Numbered from the stretch's first letter, positions 9,139 to 18,657 are shown. The stretch is 64,000 bases of DNA from Geobacter sp. (GCA_003314535.1 POSG01000007.1:1-64000), one strand, 5' to 3'. Translations and numbers: made by a program. Notes: generated by a model not told the origin, from the letters alone.

Positions 9139-9507
9139 CGTCATTCCCGCGCAGGCGGGAATCCAGAAAAAAACAAACTTTGGCAATGAAAGAATTCTAT
9201 GTTTATATCCTTTGCAATGAACGGAATGGAACTCTTTATACAGGGGTTACATCCAATCTACTGAAGCGAGTTTATGAACACAAGAACAATCTAGTAGACG
9301 GATTTACAAAGAAGTACGGAGTTCATCTTCTGGCTTGGTATGAAGTTCATGAATCTGCTGATTCAGCAATCATAAGAGAAAAGCAGATCAAGAAATGGAA
9401 CCGTAAATGGAAACTAACTTTAATAGAAAGCAAAAACCCTGACTGGAAGGATTTATACTGCGACATGGCATAATAAACGCTGGATTCCCGCCTGCGCGGG
9501 AATGACG
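9139..9507. mobile_element. GIY-YIG gene framed by a perfect 28-base inverted repeat
   Basis: Two 28-base sequences, 9139-9166 and 9480-9507, are exact reverse complements. Each is itself a hairpin (ATTCCCGC/GCGGGAAT stem). They enclose only the GIY-YIG gene, 19 bases after the left copy and 6 bases before the right copy. No target duplication is evident at the edges. I read this as an inserted nuclease-repeat unit of 369 bases. Confidence 0.6.
9186..9473 (+). CDS. Small GIY-YIG endonuclease
   Basis: A 95-residue single-domain GIY-YIG protein of the YhbQ/UvrC-type superfamily. The domain is nearly the whole protein: FYVYILCNERNGTLYTGVTS provides the two YxY/YTG strands, followed by the conserved Arg in LLKRVYEH and a Glu in IIREKQIKKW. 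The family cuts DNA in repair or mobility, but the small stand-alone members have no settled role. ATG 9186 is preferred to TTG 9180. It has no link to polysaccharide synthesis and lies inside a perfect inverted repeat. Confidence 0.85.
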   Translation: MKEFYVYILCNERNGTLYTGVTSNLLKRVYEHKNNLVDGFTKKYGVHLLAWYEVHESADSAIIREKQIKKWNRKWKLTLIESKNPDWKDLYCDMA

Positions 9508-9567
9508 AGAGAGAAACAGTGGTTATCCCAAATAAATCTGCATAACGAGTAACAAGGAGCACAAAAC

Positions 9568-10191
9568 ATGAAATACTCCATTCGTCATATTCTAACGGCC
9601 ATTGCGATTTCCCTTGCAATAATGGCCACCACGGCCGGGGCGGCGGATAGCGGCAAACCGGTCAAAGAGGCGGAAACGGCAGCTCCATCCACCCCCACAG
9701 CCACCGACCCCAAGTACCTGATCGGCCCGGGAGACCTTCTGGACATTTCCGTGTGGAAGGACGAGGCCCTGACCAAGACGGTCGTGGTACTGCCGGATGG
9801 CATGATAGCTTTTCCGCTCATCGGCGAATTGAAGGCCGAAGGCAAGACCGTGGCCGAACTGAAACAGGAAATGGAAAAACCCCTCTCGCGCTACGTGACT
9901 GACCTGATCCTGAACCTTGAAGTGCGGCAGAGCAACAGCATGCTGGTCTACGTGATCGGCCGGGTGAACAACCCCGGCCGTCAAGTGCTGAACGCCAACA
10001 TCAACGTCCTCCAGTCCCTGGCCATGGCGGGTGGGCTCAACCCATTCGCCAAGAAGGACAAGATCAGGGTTTTCCGCCAGGAAGGCTCGTCCACCAGGAG
10101 TTTCATCTTCCGCTATGACGACGTGGTTGAAGGGAAGCACCTGGAAGACAACATAGTGCTGAAACGGGGCGACGTGGTTGTGGTGCCGTAA
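9568..10191 (+). CDS. Polysaccharide export protein (Wza/EpsE-like)
   Basis: A 207-residue exported protein with an N-terminal signal peptide (cleavage near residue 25, after AGA). It contains the Poly_export domain, starting YLIGPGDLLDISVWKDE, then a SLBB-type beta-grasp segment (LVYVIGRVNNPGRQVL), and ends in RGDVVVVP. It is the short outer-membrane exporter type found with exosortase EPS loci and would form the exit channel for the polymer with the Wzz-type protein. No lipobox is apparent, unlike canonical Wza. AAGGAG lies about 8 bases before the ATG. Confidence 0.85.
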   Translation: MKYSIRHILTAIAISLAIMATTAGAADSGKPVKEAETAAPSTPTATDPKYLIGPGDLLDISVWKDEALTKTVVVLPDGMIAFPLIGELKAEGKTVAELKQEMEKPLSRYVTDLILNLEVRQSNSMLVYVIGRVNNPGRQVLNANINVLQSLAMAGGLNPFAKKDKIRVFRQEGSSTRSFIFRYDDVVEGKHLEDNIVLKRGDVVVVP

Positions 10192-10192
10192 A

Positions 10193-10307
<115 letters not shown>

Positions 10308-10323
10308 TTTATAGGGGTTCATA

Positions 10324-11565
10324 TTGCGATATATTCACTGGCCAATACTTTTACTGCCGCTCGTGACACTGCTCCTGGGCGGATTCTGCGGGTCCGCGCG
10401 GGGTGACGAAATCAAGCTCACCCCGTTCGCTTCGCTGAAAGAGGGATACAACGACAACATATTCCTGGATTCCAGTAACCAGAAGAGTGATTTCATCACC
10501 ACTTTTTCTCCCGGGCTGGAATTGAGCGACCGGACCGAGCGCCTGGATGCATCCCTTTCGCTGCGCTTCAACGGCATTTTGTATTCCCGGAACAGCAACC
10601 TGAACGCCATCGACCAGGATTACCGCGGCAGACTCGGTTACCTGCTGAATCCCAGGACCAGGGTATCCGGCAGCGCCGCCTATACCCTGGACTCCCAACC
10701 GGACCGTGACATCGAAACCACCGGCCTGGTGCTGGGCGCCGTCAAGAGGCACCGCCAGTTATACTCCTTCGCAGCAGATCGTTCCCTGACTGAAAAGACA
10801 TCTCTCGCCTTCAATTATGCTTATGAACAGGACGATTACCACAATCCCCGCTTCACCGACAACATTTGGCACGACGTCGAACTCTCGCTGACCCACGACA
10901 TGGACTCGCTGGTACGGAACATGAGAGGCAGCCTGAACCTGGGTTATGCCCGCTATGACTTCACCGGCTCCAGCGTCGACAACTACTCTGTCAGCCTTGG
11001 AGTGGACAAGGCCCTTACCGAGATTTGGGGCTTCCAGGCATATGTTGGCGGCAGGTATACCGTTTCCAAATACCAGGCCTGGCAGTATGAGTATTACCAG
11101 CCCTTCCCTCCCTTTCCATATTACGAAATCATCGCGGTGCCAGTCAGCCAGCGAAGCCAGGAATGGGGGTGGGTCGGGCAAATGGCCGTAACTTACAGGG
11201 GCGAAACCACGAACGGCAGCCTGTCTTTCAGCAGCGACGTGCAGCCGGCGTCAGGTCAGTCGTCCGGCACCACTATCCGTACCGGGGTGACCGCAGCTGT
11301 GCGAAAAAGGTTCTCTTACGAACTCTCAGCCGCACTTTCAGTCGACTTCTACCACAACAAGTCAAACCCGGGAGCACTTTCCGGGCAGCGCATCAATTAC
11401 GACACCATACTGGCCACACCAAGCTTCCGCTACGAGTTCAACAAGGACATGTATGTTGAAGCTTCCTACCAGTATACGAAATTGTTTAATAATCTCGCTT
11501 CTACCGAAGCTGACCGGAACATGGTCTTTGTCAGGTTTTACATACAGCATCCGATGAATTGGTAG
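10324..11565 (+). CDS. Outer-membrane beta-barrel protein of the EPS locus
   Basis: A 413-residue protein with a signal peptide (residues 1-27) and alternating aromatic beta-strands throughout, ending in the strand VFVRFYIQHPMNW. Position and size match the TIGR03016-like outer-membrane barrel (BBP2 type) often found beside exosortase EPS genes. It is probably an accessory secretion or anchoring porin in the outer membrane. The start is TTG at 10324 with AGGGG 6-10 bases upstream; no nearby ATG is better placed. Confidence 0.75.
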   Translation: MRYIHWPILLLPLVTLLLGGFCGSARGDEIKLTPFASLKEGYNDNIFLDSSNQKSDFITTFSPGLELSDRTERLDASLSLRFNGILYSRNSNLNAIDQDYRGRLGYLLNPRTRVSGSAAYTLDSQPDRDIETTGLVLGAVKRHRQLYSFAADRSLTEKTSLAFNYAYEQDDYHNPRFTDNIWHDVELSLTHDMDSLVRNMRGSLNLGYARYDFTGSSVDNYSVSLGVDKALTEIWGFQAYVGGRYTVSKYQAWQYEYYQPFPPFPYYEIIAVPVSQRSQEWGWVGQMAVTYRGETTNGSLSFSSDVQPASGQSSGTTIRTGVTAAVRKRFSYELSAALSVDFYHNKSNPGALSGQRINYDTILATPSFRYEFNKDMYVEASYQYTKLFNNLASTEADRNMVFVRFYIQHPMNW

Positions 11566-11647
<82 letters not shown>

Positions 11648-11736
11648 AAATACCAGATCTCAAAAGCGAAATATAATAATAAAAGCTGTTTCCGTATTCT
11701 GGTTTTCAGTTTTATTCAACCCACGCGAGGCTATCC

Positions 11737-13296
11737 ATGCAAAGAGAAGTCAAGAGTCTGAACGACATCATCACCATCATCAAAAGGCGGAGGAGGACGA
11801 TAACCCTCCCTGCGGCGGCAGTCCTTGCAATCGCCGTGCTCGCGGTCCTTTTCCTTCCGAGGGTCTACAGGTCGACCTCAACCATCCTCATCGAGGAACA
11901 GGAGATTCCAAGGGAGTACGTAACCACAACGGTGACCAGCTTTGCAGAGGAGCGGCTGCAAACCATCAACCAGCGGGTCATGAGCTCAACGAAACTGCTG
12001 GAGATAATCAACCGCTTCAACCTCTATGCCGACCTCAAGGACAAGTGGACGACAGAGGAAATTGTCGAAAAGTTGCGCAAGGACATCAAATTCGAAACCA
12101 TCAGCGCCAATGTAATCGACCGGCGCACAGGCAATCCGACAGCTGCCACCATTGCGTTCAGCCTTGCCTACCAAGGCAAGTCCCCCGCAACCGTGCAGCA
12201 GATCGCCAATGTCCTTGCTTCCCTGTATCTGGAGGAAAATCTCCGCGTCAGGGAGCAGCAGACCACCGGCGCATCCAAATTCATGGAAGACGAAATGAAG
12301 TCAGTGAAAGCTGAGCTGGGAGCCCTGGACGCCAAGATGGCCACCTTCAAGCAGAAGAACCTGAACGCCCTGCCGGAGCTGTCCCAGATCAACCTCCAGG
12401 AACTGGACCGCACAGAGGTGAACCTGGACCAGATGCACGACCGCCTGCGCACCCTGAAGGAACAGGAGGGGTATCTCCAGACGCAGCTCGCCAGCATCCC
12501 GACCGACGCCGCATCATCCGACAAGACCCGCCTGAACGAACTGCGCGTCAGGCTGGTGGAGCTCAGGAACCGCTATTCCGACGAGTACCCCGATGTCAAG
12601 AAGGTCAAGTCCGATATCGCCACCCTGGAAAAGCAGCTCAAGGCTTCGGGCCGCGATTCGCTCACCAAGCCGGACAACCCCGCCTACGTAACCCTTTCCT
12701 CGCAATTGGCCAGCACCAGGTCGGAAATCGATTCCACCAAGCGCCAGATCGCCATGCTGCAGGGCAAGCAGGAAGGCTACCGGGGCCGCATCGCGGCATC
12801 GCCCCGCGTGGAAGAGGGCTACAAGACGCTCCTGTCCGAGAGGAACAACCTCCAGGCCAAGTACGACGACCTGATGAAGAAATACATGGAAGCCAAGGTT
12901 GCCCACGGCCTGGAAAAGGAGCAGATGGGCGAAAAATTCACCATCATCGACGCGGCCCGCCTGCCTGAGAAGCCGGTCAGCCCCAACGTGCCGGCCATAC
13001 TGCTCATCGGCCTGATCCTGGGCGTCGGCGCCGGAGTCGGGGCCGCCTCCCTGCAGGAATTCGGCGACGATTCGGCACGCACGACGGAAGAGCTCTCCAA
13101 GGCAACCGGGTTTCCCGTGCTGGCAGGCATACCGGAAATCGTAACCTGGCAGACAGTGGAACGCAAGAATCCGAAACGGACACTGATCATTATCGGGGTG
13201 ATTGTGGGACTGCTCGTGGCGCTCCTGATATTCCACTTCTTCATCATGGACCTGGACATCTTCTGGGCAAAGGTGTTGAGGAAGATGGGGATGTAA
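11737..13296 (+). CDS. Wzz-type polysaccharide chain-length determinant
   Basis: A 519-residue inner-membrane protein with the Wzz layout. A first membrane helix lies at about residues 24-43, then a large periplasmic region rich in coiled coil (about 150-400, with regular Leu/Ala heptads), and a second helix cluster near 420-440 preceded by the proline motif RLPEKPVSPN. A further hydrophobic stretch lies near residue 480-505. It controls polymer length and links the kinase to the exporter. The following gene encodes the matching CpsD-type kinase. The GAGG at 11725-11730 supports the ATG at 11737. Confidence 0.85.
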   Translation: MQREVKSLNDIITIIKRRRRTITLPAAAVLAIAVLAVLFLPRVYRSTSTILIEEQEIPREYVTTTVTSFAEERLQTINQRVMSSTKLLEIINRFNLYADLKDKWTTEEIVEKLRKDIKFETISANVIDRRTGNPTAATIAFSLAYQGKSPATVQQIANVLASLYLEENLRVREQQTTGASKFMEDEMKSVKAELGALDAKMATFKQKNLNALPELSQINLQELDRTEVNLDQMHDRLRTLKEQEGYLQTQLASIPTDAASSDKTRLNELRVRLVELRNRYSDEYPDVKKVKSDIATLEKQLKASGRDSLTKPDNPAYVTLSSQLASTRSEIDSTKRQIAMLQGKQEGYRGRIAASPRVEEGYKTLLSERNNLQAKYDDLMKKYMEAKVAHGLEKEQMGEKFTIIDAARLPEKPVSPNVPAILLIGLILGVGAGVGAASLQEFGDDSARTTEELSKATGFPVLAGIPEIVTWQTVERKNPKRTLIIIGVIVGLLVALLIFHFFIMDLDIFWAKVLRKMGM

Positions 13297-13300
13297 AAAA

Positions 13301-13540
13301 GCAGAATTCAGAATTCAGAATTCAGGAGTCAGAAGAAAAGCAAAACCTGAGACATGAACCGGATGTCAATTTTAAGAATTCCGGAGACAGAAGAGATAGA
13401 ACAGATTGCTTATGGGGCTCAATTGCATATCAACAGTTACATTATCGGAAGCCATGGTCATAAAGATCGAGTAGTGGGATAAAGTTGTAATCGAGCTTTT
13501 CTCCTGACTCCTGAATTCTGACTCCTGTCTTCTGCTTTCA
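13301..13540. repeat. Heptamer arrays flanking the wzz-cpsD gap
   Basis: CAGAATT/CAGGAGT units at 13301-13340 and complementary CTGACTC/CTGAATT units at 13498-13540 bracket about 160 bases of gene-free sequence. The gap itself shows no gene. Confidence 0.8.
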
Positions 13541-13554
13541 AGAGGAATCAAACC

Positions 13555-14391
13555 ATGGAACCAAATTCAATACGCAACCTGATGAAGAGACTGGCAAACG
13601 GCATTACCCAGGGTTCGCCGCAACCCATGGACGAGGCCGAACTCATGGCGAACATGCCGAAGATTACCGGAGAAAAGGACAAGGCGGGATGGGTTTCGCC
13701 GACGTACTCCATTTCACGGGCGGTAAAGCTGGACCAGAATCTCATCCTCGCAAACCGCTGCGTTGCGGCTCTGCCGAACGCCCCCGAGGTGGAATACTAC
13801 CGGATGCTCCGCACCCGCATACTCCAGGCTTCCCAGGAATCAGGGGGCAACACGGTGATGATCACCAGCGCCCTGCCCGGAGAAGGCAAGACATTGACCG
13901 CCATAAACCTTGCCCTTACCTTTGCCAAGGAGTTCAGCCAGACCGCGCTCCTTGTGGACTGCGACCTGAAACACCAGAGGATACGGGAAACCCTTGGTTT
14001 CGAGAGCGACAAGGGCCTGGTGGATCACCTGCTCCATGAAGCACCGCTTTCATCGCTCATGGTGTGGCCGGGGATAGAAAAGCTCACCCTCATCTCCGGG
14101 GGGCGCACCATCGCCGGAAGCAGCGAACTGCTGGGCTCCCAGCGGATGAGGGATGTGGTGGCAGATATGAAAAACCGTTACCCGGAGCGCTATGTCTTCT
14201 TCGACGTGCCGCCGGTGCTTTCCGGAGCCGACGCCCTCTGCTTCGCGCCGCTCGTGGACCACATCCTGCTGGTCGTCCGGGCCGGCGCGACCTCCACCAG
14301 CGAGGTCAAGAAAGCCCTGCAGCTGCTTCCCAGGGAGAAGGTCATCGGTCTGGTGCTGAACCGCCAGGAAGGGCTGCTTTCGGCGAGGTAG
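13555..14391 (+). CDS. CpsD/CapB-type tyrosine kinase of the EPS locus
   Basis: A 278-residue cytoplasmic ATPase of the bacterial tyrosine kinase family. Walker A is SALPGEGKT (residues 105-113), Walker A' is LLVDCDLKHQ (about 131-140) and Walker B is YVFFDVPP (about 213-220). It partners with the preceding Wzz-type protein to regulate polymer export. The protein ends in EGLLSAR with no tyrosine cluster, so the usual autophosphorylated tail is missing. This matches the shortened kinases reported in exosortase loci, but could also mean weak or no autokinase activity. Confidence 0.85.
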   Translation: MEPNSIRNLMKRLANGITQGSPQPMDEAELMANMPKITGEKDKAGWVSPTYSISRAVKLDQNLILANRCVAALPNAPEVEYYRMLRTRILQASQESGGNTVMITSALPGEGKTLTAINLALTFAKEFSQTALLVDCDLKHQRIRETLGFESDKGLVDHLLHEAPLSSLMVWPGIEKLTLISGGRTIAGSSELLGSQRMRDVVADMKNRYPERYVFFDVPPVLSGADALCFAPLVDHILLVVRAGATSTSEVKKALQLLPREKVIGLVLNRQEGLLSAR

Positions 14392-14400
14392 GGGAAAATC

Positions 14401-14440
14401 TGTTGGATTGGTTGAATTAGCTGGATTGGTTGGATTGGTT
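14401..14440. repeat. GGATTGGTT tandem repeat
   Basis: Four to five degenerate units of about 9-10 bases (TTGGATTGG) follow the stop of the kinase gene and separate it from the convergent lipoprotein gene. Confidence 0.6.
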
Positions 14441-14498
14441 GCACGTACAAGGGCGAAGCATGTTTCATCTGCTTTGCCCTTCCTTTTGGGCGTGGTCG

Positions 14499-14996
14499 TC
14501 AATGTACCGTATGGGTTGGAACCAGCCCGGTAATGGTGATACCATAGTGATCAACCGCTTTGAAACCGGAAAGGGTGAAATCCGAAGCGGAAAAGGACGC
14601 CCCGTTGCGGTTGCAGGTCACTGACACGAATTCTCCAGCGCCGAAACCGGTCGATTTTATCACAGCAATCTTGACGGTTCCCGGTGTCGTGGCGGTGGCA
14701 GGTGTGTAATTCCCGATGGTAGAGGCCCCTGCCGCCACACCGGATGCCTTCACGATTCCGCTGCCGGTCTGCCCGGAAGCGTCAGCGTCTACCGTAACTC
14801 CTGGCGGAAGGGACAGAGTGATTTCTATGCCGATGATCGGCAGGGATGAAACTGCCCCCGACTCTTCAGTGCTGATGGTCACGACAGCCTGTGTGCCCGC
14901 AGTGCTGTTCGTTGCGGCAGGGCTGCTCCCCCCGCCGCTGCCGCACCCGATGAGCATGAATGAAAGCGCTGCCAGACAGAGTATGTTTCTAACCAT
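14499..14996 (-). CDS. Cohesin-like lipoprotein
   Basis: A 165-residue lipoprotein. The signal peptide ends at the lipobox FMLIGC and is followed by a Gly/Ser linker. The single domain (about residues 30-165) is beta-rich, with VVTIS near its start, IIGIEITLSLPPGV and a late GEFVSVTCNRNGASFSASDF strand. This order resembles a cohesin module, although no cohesin signature is decisive. It sits immediately downstream of two proteins with dockerin-like tails, so it may be their outer-membrane anchor. ATG 14996 is chosen because the lipoprotein signal starts there; a TTG 33 bases upstream is possible. The cohesin call is an inference. Confidence 0.55.
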   Translation of the reverse strand: MVRNILCLAALSFMLIGCGSGGGSSPAATNSTAGTQAVVTISTEESGAVSSLPIIGIEITLSLPPGVTVDADASGQTGSGIVKASGVAAGASTIGNYTPATATTPGTVKIAVIKSTGFGAGEFVSVTCNRNGASFSASDFTLSGFKAVDHYGITITGLVPTHTVH

Positions 14997-15075
14997 GGTA
15001 TGCTTCGCCAAGATGATAACCTCGTTCAAAGAAATCTTCAGCTTTGCAGGATAAGCCGGCTAACACCGCAAATTT

Positions 15076-15203
15076 TGTCTCACGCCCGCTCGCTACGCTC
15101 CCTGGAGAACGCAGAGAAAACCAAGCAATTGGGGTTCGATCCTTCAAATATATTCAATTCATTCTAGTATTTCTCTGCGACCTCTGCGGCTCTGCGTGAA
15201 ATC
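15076..15203. repeat. Solo copy of the GxxExxY-flanking repeat
   Basis: The sequence 15076-15122 is a reverse-complement relative (about 85-90 percent by eye) of the 4911-4950 block, including the GGGCGTGAGAC end. The sequence 15171-15203 holds CTCTGCG units facing it. Between them is only 48 bases of AT-rich sequence, with no nuclease gene. Confidence 0.7.
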
Positions 15204-15245
15204 GGTTTTGTTCTTTTGTCTTCAGGTGCCGGGTAGTGCTCTGAA

Positions 15246-17012
15246 TCACCAGGAAATCAGACCCACCACCTTCAGCAGCAAGGCTACTGCATCCGATATG
15301 TCAATCCTGCCGTCCGGCTGTCTGAGGAGTGTCCCGTCCGGCTGCCGTGCCAAGGGTCCCACGTCGCCGAACATAAGCTGACGCGGAGTCGGAGTTGCCA
15401 ATCCCACGGCAATTCGCAAGGCAATCTGGACATCAATGATGTTGATATCCCCGCTTTCATTCAGGTCGCCCATTGCCGGGGGAACCGTGGTGAAACTCCA
15501 ATTCACGGGCGCCGCCAGGTCATTGCCCGCCAGGTCTCTCACACCGCTGACTGTCGCTGTATAAGTGGTATAGAGCGAAAGACCTCCGGTGGGGAAAAAT
15601 GCGGCGGAATGGAGCAGGCTGTTGTATTCGACGGAACCGGCGACTGTGCCGTCCGGGCTCCTGACGGTAAGCGACGTGCCGGAAAGATTGACAGATTCGC
15701 TGAAAGTGACTGTCAGCATACTATCGACAGCCACATTTGAAGAAGCATCAGCCGGAGTTACGGACAATACGGTGGGCGGAGTGTTGTCCACGATGAAAGT
15801 GGTGCTCGGTCCGGCCGCGGGGGCATGATAGAGAGCCCCGTCGCTGGCCGTTCCGGCGGCCAGCGAAATCCCCAGGGTTCCGTTGCCGGCAATGTTGCTT
15901 ATGGTAACAGTACGGGTATTGCCGGTCGCTCCGCTGACCGATACGGTTCCGGTTGCCGTACCCGTACTGTTCAGGGTTATGTCTGCGGACGATAGCGTTA
16001 TCACCGAAAGGTTGCTGTCGTTATAGGTGACGGGATAGGTTATCGGCCCGCCTGCTGTAATGGCTGCCGACGGCAGGCCGATAGACACGGCCGAGGTTGG
16101 AACGGGGGTTCCGGGTGTTGACACCGTATTGTTGAATGTCACAGGTATGTCCAGCGCCGTGGAGTCGTATCCGGTAGCTGACGAATTGTAGGCGACCACA
16201 TCGGAATAATTGTTATTGGAACCAGTCCGGGTGCTGTTGGTGAAAAAGTTGCCCCAGCCGGGCGCCGAACTGGATCTGAACGTCAGGTCGAAGTTCACGC
16301 AATTGGCGAAGACGAAATTGCCGCCCGAGGTGGGATTCAGCCACTGGATACCGTGGAACAGGGTGTTGGTGATGTAATTTTCTCCGGTCGAAGCGTCGGT
16401 GTAGCCGGTTTCTCCGGTAAAGTCGCCCACGGTAAGCATTGGTGCGGTTCCGGAAGCCGCCACCGCGCCGGTAGAGGGATTGTACCTGGTCCAGCTCGTG
16501 GCATTGCCGGATCCGACCCTTGCCCCGTTGAACTGGTAGGCATTCCACACGGGATCGATGATGTCAGCCAGGGTCATGGTCGAGCCGATCTGGAGGTCCC
16601 ACGCGGTAACCTGCTTGTTGGTCACATAGGGGTTGCCGGTTCCTGTGCCCCCTCCCCCGGTGCCGTTATTGGCCGGATACCATCCCGGCCCGTAATAGTA
16701 ATGGTATAAATAGGTTCCGTCACCATTGTTGGAGACTGTCCAGTTCAGCTTCATTCCCAAGTCGTACCAGGCGGCGGTTGCAACCAGCCCGCCGGGAATG
16801 TGGCTGGCCAAGGGCCTGAGCGTGGGGTCCGTTATGCCGAAGCTTTGGTCATCGTACAAAATGGGCGTCGACAAGGCCCCGGAAGAGAGGTCTCCCTCTC
16901 CCCTGCAAACCGAGGCCAGCAGGTTGAAAAGAATCACGCCCGCGAGCAAGGCATGTCTTGCCACCCGGAAAAGTTTTCCCGGTTCATGTGTAGGAAAATG
17001 TAACGCTTGCAT
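15246..17012 (-). CDS. Secreted protein: GSLSTPILYD passenger, Ig-like domain, dockerin
   Basis: A 588-residue exported protein. After the signal peptide, residues about 40-310 form a passenger domain homologous to three neighbours (shared blocks STPILYD, GPGWYPA, FTGETGYTD and GWGNFF). Then comes a beta-rich stretch, an SbsA-type Ig-like domain beginning PPTVLSVTPADASSNVAVDS, and a C-terminal dockerin-like pair: GDLNESGDINIIDV and, 35 residues on, PDGRIDISDAVALL. There is no exosortase signal. It is probably held at the surface by a cohesin. The ATG at 17012 has AGGAG 6 bases upstream. It is separated by 55 bases from its paralogue upstream, so the two are likely cotranscribed. Confidence 0.75.
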   Translation of the reverse strand: MQALHFPTHEPGKLFRVARHALLAGVILFNLLASVCRGEGDLSSGALSTPILYDDQSFGITDPTLRPLASHIPGGLVATAAWYDLGMKLNWTVSNNGDGTYLYHYYYGPGWYPANNGTGGGGTGTGNPYVTNKQVTAWDLQIGSTMTLADIIDPVWNAYQFNGARVGSGNATSWTRYNPSTGAVAASGTAPMLTVGDFTGETGYTDASTGENYITNTLFHGIQWLNPTSGGNFVFANCVNFDLTFRSSSAPGWGNFFTNSTRTGSNNNYSDVVAYNSSATGYDSTALDIPVTFNNTVSTPGTPVPTSAVSIGLPSAAITAGGPITYPVTYNDSNLSVITLSSADITLNSTGTATGTVSVSGATGNTRTVTISNIAGNGTLGISLAAGTASDGALYHAPAAGPSTTFIVDNTPPTVLSVTPADASSNVAVDSMLTVTFSESVNLSGTSLTVRSPDGTVAGSVEYNSLLHSAAFFPTGGLSLYTTYTATVSGVRDLAGNDLAAPVNWSFTTVPPAMGDLNESGDINIIDVQIALRIAVGLATPTPRQLMFGDVGPLARQPDGTLLRQPDGRIDISDAVALLLKVVGLISW

Positions 17013-17067
17013 GCAATCTCCTGGTTGATTCACGTGGAGAAACCTTTTCAACGGTTCTTGCGAAGAT

Positions 17068-18522
17068 TCACCAGATACTGGCATCGACCACTCTCCTCAG
17101 GATCATGAGCACGTCGAGGATATTTATGGTTCCGTTTGAGGCAGGGTGGTTGTTGACAAAAGGCGCGACATCGTACAGCGCGGTATCGTTCGCGTCCGCG
17201 GTTATCAGTCCGACAGAGATATGGAGAGCCCTGAGGGCGTCGGCGATTTCATAGTCTTTGGTCGTGAAACTCCAGCTGTATTGAACAGCCAGCGAATTGT
17301 CGTGCAGATCCTTGATCCCGGTCGTCAGGGAAGCCGTGTAGTTTGTGCCTGACAATAATGGTGTCTGTGGAATAAAGGTCACGATTCTTGTCGCTGCATC
17401 ATATGATACCGTTCCAGTTACCTGGCCACCGCCACCGGACAAGGTGAAGTTTGCGGCAATTGCTGTCGACGGTTCAACTGGCTCGCTGAAGGTTGCAGTG
17501 ACAGCTCTGCCGATGGAAACATCGGCAGAGCTGCTCGCAGGTGAGGTTGAATCCACGGAAGGCGGGACCCCGTCTTGAATTCCTCCCGGGACTGCTACCG
17601 TGTAATTGTAGTTCAGCGGTATGTCCAGCGCATTGTACGTGTAACCGGTATCGGAAGCATTATAAGCGACAACGTCGGAATTGTTGTTATTGCTTCCGGT
17701 CCGGGTGCTGTTCGCGAAAAAATTGCCCCAGCCCGGTGACAGTGTTGAAGTGAAGGTCAGTTCGAAATTTATGTCGTTTGTAAAAATGAAGTTACCGGGA
17801 TTACTTGGATTCATTGGATTAAGCCATTGAATGCCATGGAACAGGTTGAAGGTAGTATAGTGCTCCTCTTGAGTCGTCTGGTCGGTATATCCGGTTTCTC
17901 CAGTAAAATCACCTACTGTCAACAAAGAGGTGTTGACTACCGACCCAGTTACTGCGCCGGTTAGAGGATTGCATTTCTGATAACTGGCGGCATCACCTGT
18001 ACCCACCCTTCCGACAAGGCTGCCATTGGGTCCGTTGAACTGATAGACATTCCAGGTGAAATCGGTCAAGTCGGCTAAGGAAGTGACACCTGCCCCCAAC
18101 TGCATGTCGAAGGCGGTGATGTTCTTGTTGGTGACGTATGGCTCGGTCGGAGGCGTCGTCGTGGAGTCAGCCTTGGGATTGGTTGCCGGGTACCAGCCGG
18201 GCCCGAACAGATAATGGTAGGTATAAGTGCCGTTGCCATTATCAGTGACATCCCAACTAAGCTTCATCCCGAAATCATACCAGGCAGCCGTGGCCACCAG
18301 ACCGCCGGGGACATTTGCCACGGGAGTTCTGGCGGATTGGGGTTGAATCCCGTATGCAGTAGAGTCATACAATATGGGTGTCGACACAGAGCCGGACAAA
18401 AGACTCCCCTTTGCCCACGCGCCGGGAGAGGAAACCAGGCACAAGAACATTACCGCCTGCAACGGGTACATGAAAATGCGCAAGTTGCAGCTCAAAGGAA
18501 ACTTGCCGGGATTTTTTCGCAT
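17068..18522 (-). CDS. Secreted protein: GSLSTPILYD passenger, Ig-like domain, degenerate dockerin
   Basis: A 484-residue exported protein. The passenger (about residues 40-310) is very close to that of the sorted protein at 21127: both carry GIQPQSARTPV, WYPATNPKADSTT and LTGAVTGSVVNTS. An SbsA-type Ig-like domain follows (PPSVDSTSPASSSADVSIG). The tail resembles a dockerin in which the first calcium loop has lost its Asp/Asn residues, while the second reads NGTINILDVLMILRR. No exosortase signal is present. ATG 18522 has GGGAGG 8 bases upstream and is preferred over GTG 18531. Confidence 0.75.
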   Translation of the reverse strand: MRKNPGKFPLSCNLRIFMYPLQAVMFLCLVSSPGAWAKGSLLSGSVSTPILYDSTAYGIQPQSARTPVANVPGGLVATAAWYDFGMKLSWDVTDNGNGTYTYHYLFGPGWYPATNPKADSTTTPPTEPYVTNKNITAFDMQLGAGVTSLADLTDFTWNVYQFNGPNGSLVGRVGTGDAASYQKCNPLTGAVTGSVVNTSLLTVGDFTGETGYTDQTTQEEHYTTFNLFHGIQWLNPMNPSNPGNFIFTNDINFELTFTSTLSPGWGNFFANSTRTGSNNNNSDVVAYNASDTGYTYNALDIPLNYNYTVAVPGGIQDGVPPSVDSTSPASSSADVSIGRAVTATFSEPVEPSTAIAANFTLSGGGGQVTGTVSYDAATRIVTFIPQTPLLSGTNYTASLTTGIKDLHDNSLAVQYSWSFTTKDYEIADALRALHISVGLITADANDTALYDVAPFVNNHPASNGTINILDVLMILRRVVDASIW

Positions 18523-18657
18523 GGAATCCACCTCCCAACCATCTAACCATTAATCGAACCACGAAACTCAACGGCTCACTCCATGACGCAAAGGACACAA
18601 AGGAAAACCCAAACTTTTCATGAAACGCTGCAGCCTGTCCGGGAACCCGGCATTTCC

